A model generated the notes under the pieces. The model did not search any database. It was not told where the DNA came from and was given only the letters and a program-made list of their open reading frames with translations. From the NCBI RefSeq assembly GCF_013408175.1, contig NZ_JACBYW010000003.1, forward strand, positions 372,001 through 436,000: a stretch of 64,000 nucleotides of DNA. Reading direction: 5' to 3'. Of this stretch, positions 7,087-17,090 are shown piece after piece. Both the position numbers and the translations under genes were made by a program. Each line of letters begins with the position of its first letter. The stretch's first letter is position 1. The DNA comes from Actinopolyspora biskrensis (GTDB lineage Bacteria > Actinomycetota > Actinomycetes > Mycobacteriales > Pseudonocardiaceae).

Positions 7087-8244
7087 TCAGGCCGGGAGCC
7101 CGAGCTCCCTGGCGATCAGCATCCGCTGCACCTCGCTGGTGCCCTCGCCGATCTCCAGGATCTTGGCGTCCCGGTAGAACCGGCCGACCGGCGTCTCGTT
7201 CATGAAGCCGTAGCCACCGAATATCTGGGTGGCGTCCCGCGCGTTGTCCATGGCCGCGTTGGAGGCGGCCAGCTTGGCCACGGCGGCCTGCTTCTGGTAA
7301 GGCGCGCCGCGCAGCATCCGGCTGGCCGCGTCGTAGTAGGCCAGTCTGGCCGTGTGCGCGCGCAGCTCCATGTCCGAGATCTTGAACTGGATCGACTGGT
7401 TCTGCCCGATCCTGCGCCCGAAGGCGCTGCGCTCCTCGACGTAGCGCAGGCACTCGTCCACGCACCCCTGGGCGAGGCCGACGCCGAGGGCGGCGATGGC
7501 CACCCGCCCCTCGGTCAGGGTGGCCAGGAACTGCGCGTACCCGCGACCACGCTGACCGAGCAGGTTCTCGGCCGGAACCCGGCAGTCCTCGAAGACCAGC
7601 TCGTGGGTGTCGGAGGCGTTCCAGCCCACCTTGGAGTACTTGGGGGCCACGGTGAACCCCGGTGTTCCCGCGGGAACGATGATGGTGGAGATCTCCTTGC
7701 CCCCGTCCGGCTTCCTGCCGGTGACGGCGGCGACCGTGACGAAGCCGGTGATGTCGGTCCCCGAGTTGGTTATGAACGCCTTGGAACCGTTGAGCACCCA
7801 CTCGGAACCGTGCTGTTCGGCCGTGGTGCGGCAGGCGCCCGCGTCGGAACCGCCGTCCGGTTCGGTCAGCCCGAAGGCACCGAGCAGCTCACCCGCGGCG
7901 AGCCGCGGAAGCCACTGCTCGCGCTGCTCCGGCGTGCCGAACCGGTAGATCGGCATGACCCCCAGCGACACCCCGGCCTCCAGGGTCACGGCCACCGAGG
8001 AGTCCACCCGCGCGAGCTCCTCGATGGCGACGCAGAGCGCGAGGTAGTCACCGCCCATGCCGCCGTGCTCCTCCGGGACCGGAAGCCCGAACAGCCCCAT
8101 CTCCCCCATGCTCCCCACCAGCGGGTAGGGGAACTCCTCCCGCTCGTAGTAGTCCCCGATCACGGGGGCCACCTCCTTGAGCGAAAAGGACCTGACCGCC
8201 TGACGCAACTGCTCGTGCTCGTCGCTGAGCTGGTAATCGACCAT
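7087..8244 (-). CDS. Acyl-CoA dehydrogenase (isovaleryl-CoA-type, FadE19-like)
   Basis: 385 residues, full length for the family. It shows the FAD/substrate signatures (GLTEPDGGSDAGACRT, then KAFITNSG) and the C-terminal RDATQIFGGYGFMNETPVGR with GEGTSEVQRMLIA. Glu367 aligns with the catalytic base of medium-chain enzymes. It oxidises an acyl-CoA to the enoyl-CoA with electrons to ETF. It is the last gene of an operon with a biotin-dependent carboxylase, as in the mycobacterial accA1-accD1-fadE19 leucine pathway, so isovaleryl-CoA or a related short branched acyl-CoA is the likely substrate. Confidence 0.9.
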   Translation of the reverse strand: MVDYQLSDEHEQLRQAVRSFSLKEVAPVIGDYYEREEFPYPLVGSMGEMGLFGLPVPEEHGGMGGDYLALCVAIEELARVDSSVAVTLEAGVSLGVMPIYRFGTPEQREQWLPRLAAGELLGAFGLTEPDGGSDAGACRTTAEQHGSEWVLNGSKAFITNSGTDITGFVTVAAVTGRKPDGGKEISTIIVPAGTPGFTVAPKYSKVGWNASDTHELVFEDCRVPAENLLGQRGRGYAQFLATLTEGRVAIAALGVGLAQGCVDECLRYVEERSAFGRRIGQNQSIQFKISDMELRAHTARLAYYDAASRMLRGAPYQKQAAVAKLAASNAAMDNARDATQIFGGYGFMNETPVGRFYRDAKILEIGEGTSEVQRMLIARELGLPA

Positions 8245-8305
8245 CCCGACCTCCTGAGCGGTTCGCGGCGTGGGTGTGCCGCGCCGAATTTCCTCCCGGG
8301 GAGGT

Positions 8306-10426
8306 TCACTCCTCGGGAGGGACGTCTCCGTCCGCGGTGACCACCGCGAGCGGCTGTTCCAGCTCGACCGCCCGGCCCGTCGTCGCGAACACCTCCGTGA
8401 CGGTGCCGTCCACGGGAGCGGTCACGGTGTGCTCCATCTTCATCGCCTCGACGACGAACAGCGCCTGACCGCCGCGCACCCGCTGGCCGGGTTCGACGTT
8501 GCTTACCAGCACCGTTCCGGGCATGGGGCTGGTGACCGCACCGTCGGTCACGTTCGACTTCCCCGCCGCGTCGGCGAGCAGGGTGCGCTCGGTCAGCGAC
8601 CAGGTTCCCCCCTCGGCGGCGAGCCGGACCGTCTCCCCGGACAGGGCGTAGCGGTAGCGCCTGGTTCGTCCGTCCAGGGTGACCGCGAGCACGGAGCCGT
8701 CTCGACCGGCGCGCACCGGGCTCGGCCGGGGGGCCTCCGCGCCGGGTTCCCGCTCGACCAGCGCCTCGGCCGCCGTGGAGTCCCCGCGCAGCCGCACGGT
8801 CCAGCGCACGCCGGATACCTCGAAGGTCCGGCTCATCCAGGCCCGGCCACCTATCCGCCAGCCGGTGAGCGCCTCCCAGGGGTCCCGTGCGGGACCGGCG
8901 GGCTCCAGTTCCATCAGTCGAACCGTGGCGGCGGCGATCAGCACGTGCTCGGGCGGTGCCGCCCGCTCTCCGCTGCCGTCCAGCAGCTCGTCGAGCTCCC
9001 GTTCCACGAGTCCGGTGTCGAGCTCGCCCGCGCGTACGTCCGGGTGGTCCAGCAGCGCCCGCAGGAAAGCGGAGTTGGTGTGCAGCCCGAGCAGCGTCGT
9101 CCCGGCCAGCGCGCCGTCCAACCTGCGCAGCGCTTCGGAACGGGTCCTCCCCCAGCCGATGATCTTGGCAAGCATCGGGTCGTAGTCGGAACCGACCCGG
9201 TCGCCGCCGCGCACTCCCGAGTCGATCCGGACACCGGCTCCCCCCGGCTCGTGGAAACGCACGATCTCGCCACCCGTGGGCAGGAACCCCCTGGCCGGGT
9301 CCTCCGCGTAGAGCCGCGCCTCCACTGCGTGTCCCACCATGTCCAGCTCGTCCTGCCGGAACGGGAGGGGTTCGCCCTCGGCGACGCGGACCTGCCACTC
9401 GACCAGGTCCAGCCCCTCCGGCTGCCCGTCCCGGCTCCGCGCGGACCGGGCGGCGCGCTCCGGTTCCCCGCCCACGGCGGTGACCATCTCGGTCACCGGG
9501 TGCTCGACCTGCAGCCTGGTGTTCATCTCCATGAAGAAGAACTCCTCCGGCTTGTCCGCCGAGACGATGAACTCCACCGTTCCCGCGCCCACGTACCCCA
9601 CGGCACGGGCCGCCTCCACGGCGGAGGCGCCGATCTCCGAACGCGTCGCCGGGTCCAGCAGCGGCGAGGGGGCCTCCTCGACGATCTTCTGGTGCCTGCG
9701 CTGCAGGCTGCACTCCCGCTCCCCGAGGTGCACCACGTTGCCGTGGGAGTCGCCGAGCACCTGGACCTCGACGTGCCGGGGACGCGTGACGAAGCGTTCC
9801 ACGAACAGCGTGTCGTCGCCGAACGACGCGCGGGACTCACGGCGCGCGGCGTCGATCGCCGCGGTGAGCTCCTCCGCGGTGTGCACGAGCCGCATTCCCT
9901 TTCCTCCGCCGCCCGCCGCCGGTTTGAACAGCACGGGGAGCCCGGTTTCCAGGGCCGCCCGCCGGAGCTGCTCGTCGGTGGCCCCCTCCGCGCCGCTTCC
10001 CGGAACCAGCGGCACGCCGGCCTCGGCCACGGTGCGCTTCGCGCGGATCTTGTCGCCCATCGACTCGATCGCGGTCGCGGACGGACCGATGAAGGTCAGG
10101 CCCGCCTCCGCGCAGGCCGCGGCGAACTCGGCGTTCTCGGACAGGAAGCCGTACCCGGGGTGCACGGCCTGCGCACCGCAGGCCGCGGCCGCCTCCAGGA
10201 TCCGTTCGCCGCGCAGGTAGCTCTCGGAGGCCGCGGCCGGTCCGATGCGCACGGCCGTGTCCGCCTCGGCCACGTGGGCGGCCTCCGCGTCGGCGTCGCT
10301 GTGCACGGCCACGGAACGAATCCCCAGGCGGCGCAGTGTCCTGATGACGCGCACCGCGATCTCTCCGCGGTTGGCCACCAGCACCGTGCTGAAACGCCGC
10401 GCTTCCGACGGTTGTGTGTGGACCAT
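8306..10426 (-). CDS. accA1: Biotin-dependent acyl-CoA carboxylase alpha subunit (biotin carboxylase + BCCP)
   Basis: 706 residues. The N-terminal biotin carboxylase has KPAAGGGGKGMRLV (ATP grasp), VERFVTRPRHVEVQVLGD and FFFMEMNTRLQVEHPVTEM. The C-terminal biotinyl domain has VEAMKMEH, with biotin lysine K663. ATG 10426 is preferred because GGAGGG lies five to six bases upstream. It lies between the carboxyltransferase and the acyl-CoA dehydrogenase genes, all leftward. The context points to methylcrotonyl-CoA carboxylase; propionyl/acetyl-CoA specificity cannot be excluded from sequence alone. The symbol is by analogy. Confidence 0.88.
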   Translation of the reverse strand: MVHTQPSEARRFSTVLVANRGEIAVRVIRTLRRLGIRSVAVHSDADAEAAHVAEADTAVRIGPAAASESYLRGERILEAAAACGAQAVHPGYGFLSENAEFAAACAEAGLTFIGPSATAIESMGDKIRAKRTVAEAGVPLVPGSGAEGATDEQLRRAALETGLPVLFKPAAGGGGKGMRLVHTAEELTAAIDAARRESRASFGDDTLFVERFVTRPRHVEVQVLGDSHGNVVHLGERECSLQRRHQKIVEEAPSPLLDPATRSEIGASAVEAARAVGYVGAGTVEFIVSADKPEEFFFMEMNTRLQVEHPVTEMVTAVGGEPERAARSARSRDGQPEGLDLVEWQVRVAEGEPLPFRQDELDMVGHAVEARLYAEDPARGFLPTGGEIVRFHEPGGAGVRIDSGVRGGDRVGSDYDPMLAKIIGWGRTRSEALRRLDGALAGTTLLGLHTNSAFLRALLDHPDVRAGELDTGLVERELDELLDGSGERAAPPEHVLIAAATVRLMELEPAGPARDPWEALTGWRIGGRAWMSRTFEVSGVRWTVRLRGDSTAAEALVEREPGAEAPRPSPVRAGRDGSVLAVTLDGRTRRYRYALSGETVRLAAEGGTWSLTERTLLADAAGKSNVTDGAVTSPMPGTVLVSNVEPGQRVRGGQALFVVEAMKMEHTVTAPVDGTVTEVFATTGRAVELEQPLAVVTADGDVPPEE

Positions 10427-10483
10427 CTCTTCCCTCCGACCGGCCCTGCTCGTGCTGGACATCCGCTCTCGCTCCACGTTCGG

Positions 10484-12097
10484 TCACATGCGGAACACAC
10501 CGTTGTTCACCGGCTCCAACGGAGCGTTCTCCGCCGTGGCCAGGGCCAGTCCGAGCACGTTCCTGGTCTGCTTCGGGTCGATCACTCCGTCGTCCCAGAG
10601 CCGGGCGGTCGAGTAGTAGGGATGTCCCTGCCGCTCGTACTGCTCCCGCACGGGTTGTTTGAACTCCTCTTCCTCCTCGGCGGACCAGTGCTGCCCGCTT
10701 CCCTCGAGCTGGTCGCGCCGGACGGTGGACAGCACCGAGGCGGCCTGCTCCCCGCCCATCACCGAGATGCGGGCGTTCGGCCACATCCACAGGAACCGCG
10801 GCGAGTAGGCGCGCCCGCACATCGAGTAGTTTCCCGCGCCGAACGAGCCCCCTATCACCACGGTCAGCTTCGGGACGCGGGCGCAGGCCACGGCAGTGAC
10901 CATCTTGGCCCCGTGCTTGGCGATCCCCCCGGCCTCGTACTCCTTGCCCACCATGAACCCCGAGATGTTCTGCAGGAACACCAGCGGGATCTCCCTGCGG
11001 TCGCACAGCTGCACGAAGTGGGACCCCTTGAGCGCGGACTCGGCGAACAGGATCCCGTTGTTGGCGACGATGCCCACGGGCCTGCCGTGGATCCGGGCGA
11101 AGCCCGTGACCAGGGTCTGCCCGTACTCCGACTTGAACTCCGAGAAGCGGCTGCCGTCGACGATCCGGGCGATCACCTCGCGCACGTCGTAGGGGGTCCT
11201 GCTGTCCGTGGGAACCACCCCGTAGAGCTGCTCCGGGTCCACGGCGGGCTCCTCGACCGGAGCCGACCGCGGGGAGGGCTGCCGCCCGCTGTCCGTGGTG
11301 CCGACGATGGAGCGCACCGTGCGCAGCGCGTCGGCGTCGTCGGCGGCCAGGTGGTCGGTCACTCCCGAGGTGCGGGCGTGCAGCCCGCCGCCGCCGAGCT
11401 CCTCCGCGCTCACCTCGGCGCCCGTGGCCGCCTTCACCAGCGGCGGACCACCGAGGAAGATGGTGCCCTGCTCGCGCACGATCACCGCTTCGTCGCTCAT
11501 GGCCGGGACGTAGGCCCCGCCCGCGGTGCAGGAGCCGAGCACCGCCGCGATCTGCGGGATTCCGCGTGCGGACATCGTGGCCTGGTTGTAGAAGATGCGT
11601 CCGAAGTGCTCCCGGTCCGGGAAGACCTCGTCCTGGCGCGGCAGGAAGGCACCGCCCGAGTCGACCAGGTAGATGCAGGGCAGGTTGTTGTGCAGGGCCA
11701 CTTCCTGCGCACGCAGGTGCTTCTTCACCGTGACGGGGTAGTAGGTCCCCCCTTTGACCGTGGCGTCGTTGGCCACGACGACGCACTCGCGGCCCGCCAC
11801 CCGGCCGATCCCGGTGATGATCCCCGCCGAGGGGGCCTCGTCCTCGTAGAGCCCGTGCGCGGCCATCGGGGAGAGCTCGAGCAGCGGCGAGCCGCGGTCG
11901 AGGAGCGTGTCCACCCTTTCGCGCGGCAGCAGTTTGCCGCGTTCGACGTGCCGCCGCCTGGTTTTCTCCGGACCACCGGCCCGGGCGCGGGCGAGCTGCT
12001 CCTCGAGGTCCTGGACCAGGGCCGCGTGCTCCGCGGTGTAGCGCGCGTAGGAGTCGGCCGTCGGGTCGACGGCGGTGGACAGTACCGGCGCATCCAT
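10484..12097 (-). CDS. accD1: Acyl-CoA carboxylase beta subunit (carboxyltransferase, MCC-type)
   Basis: 537 residues, the usual length for the homomeric carboxyltransferase. Features include the N-terminal [39 protein letters not shown] (typical of methylcrotonyl-CoA carboxylase beta subunits), and [23 protein letters not shown] 12097 starts [12 protein letters not shown]. It transfers CO2 from biotin on the alpha subunit to the acyl-CoA. First gene of the three-gene operon, opposite a TetR gene across a strong nested palindrome. The final residues ([15 protein letters not shown]) match MCC beta chains well. Confidence 0.9.
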   Translation of the reverse strand: MDAPVLSTAVDPTADSYARYTAEHAALVQDLEEQLARARAGGPEKTRRRHVERGKLLPRERVDTLLDRGSPLLELSPMAAHGLYEDEAPSAGIITGIGRVAGRECVVVANDATVKGGTYYPVTVKKHLRAQEVALHNNLPCIYLVDSGGAFLPRQDEVFPDREHFGRIFYNQATMSARGIPQIAAVLGSCTAGGAYVPAMSDEAVIVREQGTIFLGGPPLVKAATGAEVSAEELGGGGLHARTSGVTDHLAADDADALRTVRSIVGTTDSGRQPSPRSAPVEEPAVDPEQLYGVVPTDSRTPYDVREVIARIVDGSRFSEFKSEYGQTLVTGFARIHGRPVGIVANNGILFAESALKGSHFVQLCDRREIPLVFLQNISGFMVGKEYEAGGIAKHGAKMVTAVACARVPKLTVVIGGSFGAGNYSMCGRAYSPRFLWMWPNARISVMGGEQAASVLSTVRRDQLEGSGQHWSAEEEEEFKQPVREQYERQGHPYYSTARLWDDGVIDPKQTRNVLGLALATAENAPLEPVNNGVFRM

Positions 12098-12178
12098 CTC
12101 GTTGACCGCACCTTCCGTTCTCGTTCCCGCCCCGCACGGTGGGACTTCCGGCCGGACAGACACACTCTCGGCAACGTT

Positions 12179-12218
12179 GTTAGTGATCGTTAACGTACTT
12201 ATGTTAACGCCTCCTAAC
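12179..12218. promoter_or_regulatory. Nested palindromic operator between carboxylase operon and its TetR gene
   Basis: Two symmetric arms share one centre at 12198/12199: inner CGTTAAC (12188-12194) and GTTAACG (12203-12209), outer GTTAG (12179-12183) and CTAAC (12214-12218), with equal 4-nt gaps. It is 24 bp from the TetR ATG and 81 bp from the accD1 start, so one bound repressor could shut both promoters. Confidence 0.75.
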
Positions 12219-12242
12219 TGGATTCGTCTAGTATCGGAGTCG

Positions 12243-12848
12243 ATGACGCGCAACGCCGCCGAGCAGCCTCCCGCCTCGCCCCAGACCCCCTCACGACGCG
12301 AGCAGATCCTCGGAGCCGCGGCGGAGCTGTTCGCACGGTACGGATTCCACGGGGTCGGGATCGACGACATCGGAGCGGCTGTCGGCGTGTCGGGCCCGGC
12401 GCTGTACCGGCACTTCCGCAGCAAGGACGCGATGCTGGGCGAGATGCTCACCGGCATCAGCGAGAAGCTGCTCCGCGGCGGCCGGGCCAGAACGGCGAGC
12501 ACCGCGAACCCCGCCGAAGCGCTCGAAAGCCTGGTGCGCTGGCACATCGAGTTCGCGCTGACGAACTCAGCGCTGATCACCGTGCACCTGCGCGATCTCG
12601 ACAGCCTGACCGAACCCGACCGGCACCGGGTCAGGGAGTTGCAGCGCGGCTACGTCGAGGTCTGGGTGCGCACCCTGCTCACCGTTCGCCCCGAACTGGA
12701 CGAGGACACCGCGCGGGCCTCCACCCACGCCGTGCTCGGTCTGATCAACTCCACCCCCTACAGCGCGCGGCTGGACACCGGCACCATGTCCGCGCTGCTG
12801 CACCGAATGGCCATGGGCGCGCTGGGCACGGAACCCCGGCCGCGCTGA
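12243..12848 (+). CDS. TetR-family regulator of the carboxylase operon
   Basis: 201 residues from ATG 12243. The HTH is [20 protein letters not shown], then [20 protein letters not shown]. The C-terminal part matches the TetR_C33-like branch common beside acyl-CoA metabolism genes ('[20 protein letters not shown]'). Divergent from accD1-accA1-acyl-CoA dehydrogenase, as Rv2506 is from the equivalent mycobacterial genes. Probably a repressor relieved by an acyl-CoA or keto-acid intermediate; the ligand is inferred from context only. Confidence 0.85.
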   Translation: MTRNAAEQPPASPQTPSRREQILGAAAELFARYGFHGVGIDDIGAAVGVSGPALYRHFRSKDAMLGEMLTGISEKLLRGGRARTASTANPAEALESLVRWHIEFALTNSALITVHLRDLDSLTEPDRHRVRELQRGYVEVWVRTLLTVRPELDEDTARASTHAVLGLINSTPYSARLDTGTMSALLHRMAMGALGTEPRPR

Positions 12849-13204
12849 CCCGGCGGGCCGGGAGCGCCACCGGCCGCCACCTCCCCGGCTCCGAGCCGCT
12901 CGGAGCTCGCAACGGAACGTCGCGCGGCCGGCCGGGCAGCCCGCACGCGAGTCGGCGCCCCCAGGAGCGCTGGAGGGCACCTCGAGCGGCGATCCGCAGC
13001 CACGTGCCCTGCCGCCTCGCGATGCGTCCGAACCACGCGTTCCGCGTCGGCCGAGCACCCGAGCCGGACGGACTCCCGCCGGAAGTTCTCCGCGAACGGT
13101 TCGAGCGGGCCAAACATCAACCCATCGGGTTAAGAACACGTTTTGCGAGCCAACAGCACCGGAGCAAGACTGGACCGGCGTGCCACCGAGCCGAAGGAGG
13201 CAGG
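12849..13204. other. Intergenic region upstream of ctaD
   Basis: 356 bp with no supported gene; frames here are antisense noise. It should contain the ctaD promoter. The ribosome binding site AAGGAGG lies at the right end. Confidence 0.45.
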
Positions 13205-14920
13205 ATGGCTACTTCCGGTACGCGTCCGACACCGGTCCCCACGCGCGCGTCCGAAGGAGCACGCGCCCCGAAGGGTTCGGTGCTCGTGGCGCTGAGCCGC
13301 ACCACCGATCCGAAGCAGATCGGGATGCTCTACCTCTCCACGGCTTTCACGTTCTTCCTCATCGGCGGCCTGCTGGCGATGTTCCTGCGCGCGGAGCTCG
13401 CCGCCCCCGGACTGCAGGTGATCTCGCAGGAGCAGTACAACCAGCTGTTCACCATGCACGGCACGATCATGCTGCTGCTGTTCGCCACCCCGATCCTGTT
13501 CGGATTCGCCAACGTGGTGCTGCCGCTGCAGATCGGCGCCCCCGACGTGGCCTTCCCCCGGCTGAACGCGTTCTCCTACTGGCTGTTCCTGTTCGGCGGG
13601 CTGATCGTGATCGGCAGCTTCATCACCCCCAACGGAGCGGCCGACTTCGGCTGGACCGCCTACACCCCGCTGGCCAGGGGAGAGCACAGCCCGGGGATCG
13701 GCGGGAACCTCTGGATCACGGGGCTGATCGTCTCCGGCCTCGGCACGATCCTCGGCGCGGTCAACATGATCACCTCGATCGTGTGCATGCGCGCACCGGG
13801 CATGACCATGTGGCGGATGCCGATCTTCACCTGGAACATCCTGGTCACCAGCCTGCTGATCCTGGTCGCCTTCCCGATCCTCACCGCCGCGCTGTTCGGG
13901 TTGCTGGCCGACCGGCACCTGGGGGCGCACGTCTTCGACCCGGCCAACGGCGGCAGTGTGCTGTGGCAGCACCTGTTCTGGTTCTTCGGCCACCCCGAGG
14001 TCTACATCGTCGCGCTGCCGTTCTTCGGCATCATCACCGAGATCCTGCCGGTGTTCTCCCGCAAGCCGCTGTTCGGCTACACCGGTCTGGTGTACGCGAC
14101 CTGGACGATCGGTTTCCTGTCGGTGGTGGTCTGGGCCCACCACATGTTCGTCACCGGTGCGGTGCTGCTCCCGTTCTTCTCGTTCACGACGTTCCTGATC
14201 GCCGTGCCCACCGGCATCAAGTTCTTCAACTGGATCGGCACCATGTGGCGCGGCCAGATCACCTTCGAGTCCCCGATGCTGTTCAGCATCGGTTTCCTGG
14301 TGACCTTCCTGTTCGGCGGGCTGACCGGGGTGCTGCTCGCCTCACCACCGCTGGACTTCCACGTCTCGGACACCTACTTCGTGGTGGCGCACTTCCACTA
14401 CGTGCTGTTCGGGACGATCGTGTTCGCCGTGTTCGCGGGGATCTACTTCTGGTTCCCCAAGATGGTCGGCCGGATGATGGACGAGCGCCTGGCCAAGGCA
14501 CACTTCTGGCTGACCTTCATCGGCTTCCACACCACGTTCCTGGTGCAGCACTGGCTGGGCAACGAGGGGATGCCGCGGCGGTACGCCGACTACCTGCCGA
14601 CGGACGGGTTCACCACGCTCAACATGATCTCCAGCGCCGGCGCGTTCCTGCTCGGAGCCTCGATGCTTCCGTTCCTGTACAACATCTTCAAGAGCTACCG
14701 CTACGGCGCGGTCGTCAACGTCGACGACCCGTGGGGCCACGGCAACTCGCTGGAGTGGGCCACCTCCTGCCCGCCCCCGCGGCACAACTTCCACGAGCTG
14801 CCGCGCATCAGGTCCGCCCGCCCCGCGTTCGAACTGCACTACCCGCACATGTCCGAGCGAATGGAGCTGGAGGCTCACGTCACGCGGCAGGGGAACTCCG
14901 GCGGGGAGCACCGAGCCTGA
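13205..14920 (+). CDS. ctaD: Cytochrome c oxidase subunit I (aa3 type)
   Basis: 571 residues with twelve membrane segments. Heme and copper ligands are visible: His85 (FTMHGTIM), His263 with the cross-linking Tyr267 (HPEVY), His312-His313 (WAHHMF), and His396/His398 ([12 protein letters not shown]). Catalytic subunit of the terminal oxidase, reducing oxygen and pumping protons in the plasma membrane. ATG 13205 follows AAGGAGG. It stands apart from ctaC/ctaE and the bcc genes, as is usual in actinobacteria. A tail beyond the last helix (about residues 500-571) is polar. Confidence 0.96.
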   Translation: MATSGTRPTPVPTRASEGARAPKGSVLVALSRTTDPKQIGMLYLSTAFTFFLIGGLLAMFLRAELAAPGLQVISQEQYNQLFTMHGTIMLLLFATPILFGFANVVLPLQIGAPDVAFPRLNAFSYWLFLFGGLIVIGSFITPNGAADFGWTAYTPLARGEHSPGIGGNLWITGLIVSGLGTILGAVNMITSIVCMRAPGMTMWRMPIFTWNILVTSLLILVAFPILTAALFGLLADRHLGAHVFDPANGGSVLWQHLFWFFGHPEVYIVALPFFGIITEILPVFSRKPLFGYTGLVYATWTIGFLSVVVWAHHMFVTGAVLLPFFSFTTFLIAVPTGIKFFNWIGTMWRGQITFESPMLFSIGFLVTFLFGGLTGVLLASPPLDFHVSDTYFVVAHFHYVLFGTIVFAVFAGIYFWFPKMVGRMMDERLAKAHFWLTFIGFHTTFLVQHWLGNEGMPRRYADYLPTDGFTTLNMISSAGAFLLGASMLPFLYNIFKSYRYGAVVNVDDPWGHGNSLEWATSCPPPRHNFHELPRIRSARPAFELHYPHMSERMELEAHVTRQGNSGGEHRA

Positions 14921-14989
14921 TCGCCGAGCACCCGCCGGTTCGCGGGCCTTCCCCGCGCTCACGGCGGCGGTGCGGTTCGGTGCGGCGGC

Positions 14990-15610
14990 CTACTCCTCGG
15001 GCATCGGTGCGGCGCCGGGGATCTCCTCCCGGTACTCCCTGGTGCGCGGCGGCATGGTCGGACGCTGCTGCTCGATCCCCGCCGCGTCGAAGCGGGACGG
15101 GTGGGAGTTGTTGTTCGACAGGGGCTGGATCCGCTTGCCCGTGTTGACCACACAGCCCTTCCCGGGAAGGGCCTTGCAGACGGGGCACTTGACCTGCAGC
15201 ACCGTCCGACGCGCCCGGATGTCCTCGATCGCGTTGTCGGGGTCCTGCCCCCTGGCCTCCAGCAACGCCGCCGTGGCTCGTTCCCAGCCGCGCAGCGACT
15301 CCTCCGCCGAGGGGCGTCGCTTCGCCTTGATCTCCGCGCTCTCCGCCTTCTGGATCTGCTGGTTCCGGTACTCCACCCACTCCCGGTGGATCACGCTCGT
15401 CGACACGGAGGTGGAGTTCCTCCGATAGTGCTCGACGACAACGGACTTGGCGAAGTCGGCCGGGATGTCACCGAGCGCCGCGGCCCACGACTCGGCCGTG
15501 AGATCGGCCTTGCCCTGCTGCTGCTCCGTCTTCGGATAGGCCAGGAACTCGAACGACTTGTCGTAACTGGCGACGAGCTGGAAAAGCTCGGGCAGCTCGT
15601 AGGTCTCCAT
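14990..15610 (-). CDS. Phage-type zinc-finger protein (206 aa)
   Basis: The C-terminal half has CPVCKALPGKGC followed by a distant HPSR, matching the C-x2-C-x6-C...H pattern of the zinc finger seen in many actinophage DNA-binding proteins. The N-terminal half is a helical region (ELFQLVASYDKSFEFLAYPK, then SWAAALGDIPADFAKSVVVE) that resembles replication-accessory proteins of actinobacterial phages. Its ATG overlaps the stop of the preceding gene by one base (TGATG), so the two are translationally coupled. Probable role in replication or DNA handling of a resident element; not proven. Confidence 0.65.
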   Translation of the reverse strand: METYELPELFQLVASYDKSFEFLAYPKTEQQQGKADLTAESWAAALGDIPADFAKSVVVEHYRRNSTSVSTSVIHREWVEYRNQQIQKAESAEIKAKRRPSAEESLRGWERATAALLEARGQDPDNAIEDIRARRTVLQVKCPVCKALPGKGCVVNTGKRIQPLSNNNSHPSRFDAAGIEQQRPTMPPRTREYREEIPGAAPMPEE

Positions 15611-16587
15611 CAGGCTCCCTCCTCGTTCGAGGACCCGTCGACATCGACGACCCTGGAATCGTCCTCCCGCTCACGAATGCTCGCACGCAGCCGCTGCTTG
15701 TTCTGCGCGGCGACGTAGTGCGCCTGCCTCGGCAGGTCGAAGGCCCTGCGGCCGAACGTGGGTTCGGGCAGGCACTTCGGGCACTTCCGCACCCGCCCGT
15801 CGTCCTGCTCGATGTAGCCGTTGTCGCACTCCGGGTTGCCGCAGTGCCCCGGCAGCGGTCGCGTGCGCGCGACGGCACCGCCGGACGACGAGTCCGGGAT
15901 GGTGACCTTCCGCTGCTCGGAGCCGTCGGGGCGCGCGGGCTTCGCGGAGCTCTTGGCGACCTCCGCGTTCGAGGAGCTGTCGTACACGTCCCGCGCGGAG
16001 CGCTGGAGCGCCTCCCCGTAGCACTCGGGGAACTTGCTGGGGGCGGCCTTCTTGTCCCTCCAGATGTTGAGGGCCGCTATGAGGTCGCCGGTGTTCGCCA
16101 GCGGGGACAGCTCCCGCTTGGACCGGATCTCCTTGGCCAGCTTCTCCAGTATGGAGTCGGGGAACGGCGTCTTCTGCTGCTCGGCCCACTGGCGCACGAT
16201 GCTTTCCGAGGTCATCGTGTTCGCCGAGGGGGCATCGCCCGCGGACTCCTGCTCGGTCTCGCGCTGCGGAGCCTGTTTGGCCACCGGGGCGGTGACCTCG
16301 GTGGCCAGGGTGGTGCGCTCGCCACGGGAGACGGCACCGGAGTGCACCGTCCAGCGCACGCTGCCCGATTCGGAGGCCCCGGTGAGCCAACCGCTCCGCT
16401 CCAGCTCGGCCACCAGCGCTATCGGATCGGCGGCCCCCGCCGATGCCAGGTCGTCCAGTCGAACGCGGCCGTTGGCCTGGATGAGTGCGTACGCTGCTCG
16501 GGCCTGCAGGCTCACGGAATTGTCCAGAGCCAGTTCGATCGGGACGGCCGTCCAGCCGTCCCACCCAACAGAAAGCGCACCATCCAT
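15610..16587 (-). CDS. Putative replication-associated protein with zinc ribbon (325 aa)
   Basis: The N-terminal 60 residues resemble a winged helix (SLQARAAYALIQANGRVRLD, then DLASAGAADPIALVAELERS and GWL). A charged linker follows. Residues around 250-270 form a zinc ribbon CGNPECDNGY...RKCPKC. Such a layout occurs in phage or plasmid helicase-loader/initiator proteins. It is followed at once by a phage-type zinc-finger gene. No integrase, terminase or helicase is nearby, so this may be a domesticated remnant. Function is inferred from architecture only. Confidence 0.6.
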   Translation of the reverse strand: MDGALSVGWDGWTAVPIELALDNSVSLQARAAYALIQANGRVRLDDLASAGAADPIALVAELERSGWLTGASESGSVRWTVHSGAVSRGERTTLATEVTAPVAKQAPQRETEQESAGDAPSANTMTSESIVRQWAEQQKTPFPDSILEKLAKEIRSKRELSPLANTGDLIAALNIWRDKKAAPSKFPECYGEALQRSARDVYDSSSNAEVAKSSAKPARPDGSEQRKVTIPDSSSGGAVARTRPLPGHCGNPECDNGYIEQDDGRVRKCPKCLPEPTFGRRAFDLPRQAHYVAAQNKQRLRASIREREDDSRVVDVDGSSNEEGA

Positions 16588-17090
16588 AGGACGACTCCTC
16601 CATCGGTGTCACACGCCGTGCCGGGACAGGCTATACCTGCGGACACGGGGCTCCGACAACGTGAGCCGAACTCGGGCCACGTCGCGCCGAGGTGTTCCGC
16701 TCGGGGTTGTCGCAGGTGCTCGGGCGGCGGGCCCCGCTGCCTCGTGAGCGGATTCCCCGCCACCGGGTGACGTCTCGGGAGTCACCCTGCCTCATCCCCG
16801 CGGAGGCTCGTGCGACACCACCCCAGTCTTGTCATCCGGTCGGGTGAAACAGGACCGATCACGTACGTGGCAGCGTTCATAATCGATGCAGGAACAAACC
16901 CGGAACGGGTAACGTTGTGGTGTGCCGGGATGCGCGACGACGCGCGACCCGAATCGATCATGAACGGTCCGGGCCGAGGGCCCACGCTCAGTCGACTGCC
17001 ACCCGATCTCTCAACCGCCGGTGAGGACCCGATGAGTCCCGCGGCGTACGAAGCTGTCGGCGTGTTCGCGCAACACCGGAGGAGAAAGCG
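16588..17090. other. 503-bp intergenic region
   Basis: Separates the leftward zinc-ribbon operon from the rightward MFS gene and so holds two promoters. Short frames (16810-17115 plus, 16782-16985 minus) lack ribosome binding sites and family features. The MFS ribosome binding site GGAGGAG lies at its right end. Confidence 0.45.

Noticed and set aside
8270-12193. Very long open frame of about 1,300 codons on the plus strand
   Set aside because: It is antisense to the acyl-CoA carboxylase genes and exists because high-GC third positions suppress stops. The translation is His/Arg/Gly-rich with no domain.
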